Origin: Nocardia beijingensis NBRC 16342
GTDB taxonomy: Bacteria; Actinomycetota; Actinomycetes; Mycobacteriales; Mycobacteriaceae
Assembly (NCBI RefSeq): GCF_001612785.1
Contig: NZ_BDBC01000051.1
Location: 1 to 64,000, forward strand
Direction of reading: 5' to 3'
DNA: 64,000 nucleotides
Part shown: piece after piece, positions 62,383 to 64,000 of the stretch
How the letters are laid out: each line of letters opens with the position of its first letter
How positions within the stretch are numbered: position 1 is the first letter of the stretch
Program-made: the position numbers and the translations under genes
Notes under the pieces: generated by a model
The model's database searches: none
Told to the model about the DNA's origin: nothing
Seen by the model: the letters and a program-made list of their open reading frames with translations, nothing else

Positions 62383-63564
62383 ATGGACCCCGTGCGGAAC
62401 CCGTATGCCCCCGGCGCGGGACAGCGCCCGCCCGAATTGGCCGGGCGCGACAAACAACTCACGGCTTTCGACATCGTGCTCGAACGCATCGCGCGCGGTA
62501 GGCCGGAACGCAGCGTCATGCTGACCGGTCTGCGCGGCGTCGGAAAGACGGTGCTGCTCAACCAGCTTCGCTCGGCCGCGATATCGCGCGGTTGGGGCAC
62601 AGGCAAGATCGAGGCGCGTCCGGACCAGGAACTGCGCCGCCCGCTGTCCTCGGCATTGCACATGGCGGCGCGTGCGATCGCGACGGCGCACCGCAATCCG
62701 GAACGGGTGGACGACTTCCTCGGCATCCTCAAGGCTTTCGCGCTGCGGTCCACCGCGGACAAGGGCATGCGGGAACGCTGGCAGCCCGGCATAGACGTAC
62801 CAGCGGTGAGCGGCAGGGCCGATTCCGGCGATATCGAGATCGATCTGGTGGAACTCCTGGTGGAGGCGGCGGCCCTGGCCGGCGACATCGGCGTGGGCAT
62901 CGCGATCTTCATCGACGAGATGCAGGATCTCGGCCCCGCCGACATCTCCGCGATCTGCGGCGCGTGCCACGAACTGAGCCAGGACGCCGCGCCGTTGATC
63001 GTGGTCGGCGCGGGCCTTCCGCACCTGCCCGCGGTGCTGTCCGCTTCAAAGAGCTATTCGGAGCGACTATTCAGTTATCACCGCATCGATCGCTTGGACC
63101 GGGAATCGGCCGACCAAGCGCTGATCGCGCCGGCCCAGCGCGAGGACGTGAAGTTCACCGACGACGCCCTGGACGCGCTGTATAGCAAGGCCGATGGCTA
63201 CCCGTATTTCGTGCAGGCGTACGGCAAGGCGGTGTGGGATCAAGCGCCGGAGAGCCCGATCACGGCCGAGGACGTCGAGGTGGCTTCACCCGCGGCCGAG
63301 GAGGAGCTCGCGGTCGGATTCTTCGGTTCCCGTTACGAGCGGGCTACCCCGGCGGAGCGCGAGTACATGCGTGCCATGGCCGACCTGTCCGGCGACGACG
63401 GCCCGGTGGCGACCGCCGCGGTGGCCAACGAACTCGGCCGCAAGCCCGCTTCGCTCTCGCCCGCCCGTGACGGCCTGATCAAGAAGGGCCTCATCTATTC
63501 CGCCGAGCGCGGCACGATCGGGTTCACGGTGCCGCATTTCGGCCGCTATCTGCGCTCGGTGTGA
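62383..63564 (+). CDS. AAA-type ATPase with C-terminal winged helix (STAND/ORC-like)
   Basis: 393 residues. Walker A MLTGLRGVGKTVLL, Walker B VGIAIFIDEMQDL, and sensor-like IVVGAGLPHLP. After the ATPase core comes a helical lid (FTDDALDALYSKADGYPYFVQAYGKAVW) and a winged-helix (VANELGRKPASLSPARDGLIKKGLIYS) at the end. Such proteins resemble archaeal-type ATPases or Cdc6/ORC relatives; the bacterial role is unknown. Probably monocistronic. Confidence 0.85.
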   Translation: MDPVRNPYAPGAGQRPPELAGRDKQLTAFDIVLERIARGRPERSVMLTGLRGVGKTVLLNQLRSAAISRGWGTGKIEARPDQELRRPLSSALHMAARAIATAHRNPERVDDFLGILKAFALRSTADKGMRERWQPGIDVPAVSGRADSGDIEIDLVELLVEAAALAGDIGVGIAIFIDEMQDLGPADISAICGACHELSQDAAPLIVVGAGLPHLPAVLSASKSYSERLFSYHRIDRLDRESADQALIAPAQREDVKFTDDALDALYSKADGYPYFVQAYGKAVWDQAPESPITAEDVEVASPAAEEELAVGFFGSRYERATPAEREYMRAMADLSGDDGPVATAAVANELGRKPASLSPARDGLIKKGLIYSAERGTIGFTVPHFGRYLRSV

Positions 63565-63692
63565 GCGCGGCCGGCCATGCGGAGAGTGGCGGATTGCCAG
63601 CTATTCGCCCTTCTTTCAAGATCGCTAGATATTCGTAGATTTATCTCGACCAGCGGGCCTACCGATGGGTAACAAACCCTCCTACACTCGGA

Positions 63693-63708
63693 TGTGATCC
63701 TGATCACG
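63693..63708. promoter_or_regulatory. CRP/GlxR-like operator
   Basis: TGTGATCCTGATCACG matches TGTGA-N6-TCACA in nine of ten fixed bases. It lies just downstream of a TACACT -10-like box (63683-63688) and 17 bases before the acyl-CoA dehydrogenase start. Confidence 0.5.
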
Positions 63709-63724
63709 TCCGAGGGAGGACATC

Positions 63725-64000
63725 ATGGCGACAGCCGCGAAAGTCGACGCCACCGAAGAACAGGCCCGCGCACTGGTCGAGGAGTCCCGCGAAACGAGCT
63801 GGGCCAAACCGTCCTTCGCCAAGGAGATGTTCCTCGGGCGGTTCCGGCTCGACCTGATCCACCCGTATCCGCAACCCGGCCCCGAGGACGCCGAGCGCAC
63901 CGAAGCGTTCCTGTCCCGGCTGCGCACGCTGTGCGAGTCCATGGACGGATCGGTGATCGAAGCGGAGGGCCGGATCCCGGAGGAGTACGTCAAGGGTTTG
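63725..64000 (+). CDS. Acyl-CoA dehydrogenase family protein, 3'-truncated by window edge
   Basis: The first 92 codons only; GAGGGAGG lies before ATG. ESRETSWAKPSFAKEMFLGRFRLDLIHPYPQP is the characteristic N-terminus of a large actinobacterial acyl-CoA dehydrogenase group, which oxidises fatty acyl-CoA with FAD. The catalytic part lies outside the window. A CRP-like site next to the start suggests carbon-source control. Confidence 0.8.
   Translation, partial: MATAAKVDATEEQARALVEESRETSWAKPSFAKEMFLGRFRLDLIHPYPQPGPEDAERTEAFLSRLRTLCESMDGSVIEAEGRIPEEYVKGL

Noticed and set aside
1..64000. tRNA, rRNA, transposase or CRISPR array
   Set aside because: No tRNA-like cloverleaf, rRNA stretch, transposase motif with terminal repeats, or regularly spaced direct repeats were found by eye.

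Overview
The window is a high-GC actinobacterial chromosome segment, most likely from Nocardia or a close relative in the Mycobacteriales. Evidence: a ponA–GT87 and rpsF–ssb–rpsR–rplI–dnaB backbone as in Mycobacterium, a cutinase, WS/DGAT and PapA-like acyltransferases, a FadD5-like ligase, a mycobacterial-type intein in DnaB, and many GTG/TTG or apparently leaderless starts. No tRNA, rRNA, insertion sequence, phage or CRISPR array was seen.

Layout. 1-4281: 5'-truncated class A penicillin-binding protein (ponA), a perfect-palindrome terminator and a polyprenol-phosphate-mannose-type (GT87) membrane glycosyltransferase. 4300-20919: a large Ter (tellurium/stress) locus. It has two TerD-family genes on the minus strand (a tandem-TerD protein and a TerD fused to a degenerate FtsK-like module), three AIM24 genes, a methyltransferase, a MerR/MBL divergent pair and a CYTH protein. 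These are followed by a tightly overlapped minus-strand operon: coiled-coil protein, citrate-lyase-like enzyme, PRTase-TRSP, PRTase-PELOTA and HAD phosphatase. A plus-strand TerD, a TerC-like DUF475 protein and a TerA/TerD-like gene close the locus. 20921-23825: an EamA exporter with a divergent CGNR regulator, and a second GT87 gene. 24040-30227: rpsF, ssb, rpsR, rplI and a dnaB carrying two inteins.

30458-45146: lipid and cell-envelope accessory genes. These are a cutinase, a PapA-like acyltransferase, a second EamA transporter, methyltransferase, WS/DGAT, a nitronate-monooxygenase-family flavoprotein with a KstR-type box, GntR, an ABC1 kinase, SGNH hydrolase, a 2OG oxygenase coupled to an SDR, another SDR and a polysaccharide deacetylase. 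45468-54675: a pseudokinase/flippase fusion, methyltransferase, TetR, a membrane protein, a catalytically degenerate isochorismatase, FadD5-like ligase divergent from a nitronate monooxygenase, and an MBL hydrolase. 54827-60147: a free ACP translationally coupled to a KS-AT-DH-KR-ACP type I polyketide synthase. 60497-64000: S4-domain protein, an NlpC/P60 hydrolase under a c-di-AMP (ydaO-type) riboswitch, a small coiled-coil protein, an AAA ATPase and the start of an acyl-CoA dehydrogenase.

How it works together. The Ter block looks like one accessory stress island inserted in a conserved core neighbourhood. Calcium-binding TerD proteins and a TerC-like membrane protein sit with an enzyme set predicted in the literature to make a nucleoside-like metabolite. 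The most interesting items are this island with its FtsK-like TerD fusion, the class 3 intein splitting the DnaB P-loop, the uncharacterised ACP-PKS pair, and several regulatory elements visible directly in the sequence.
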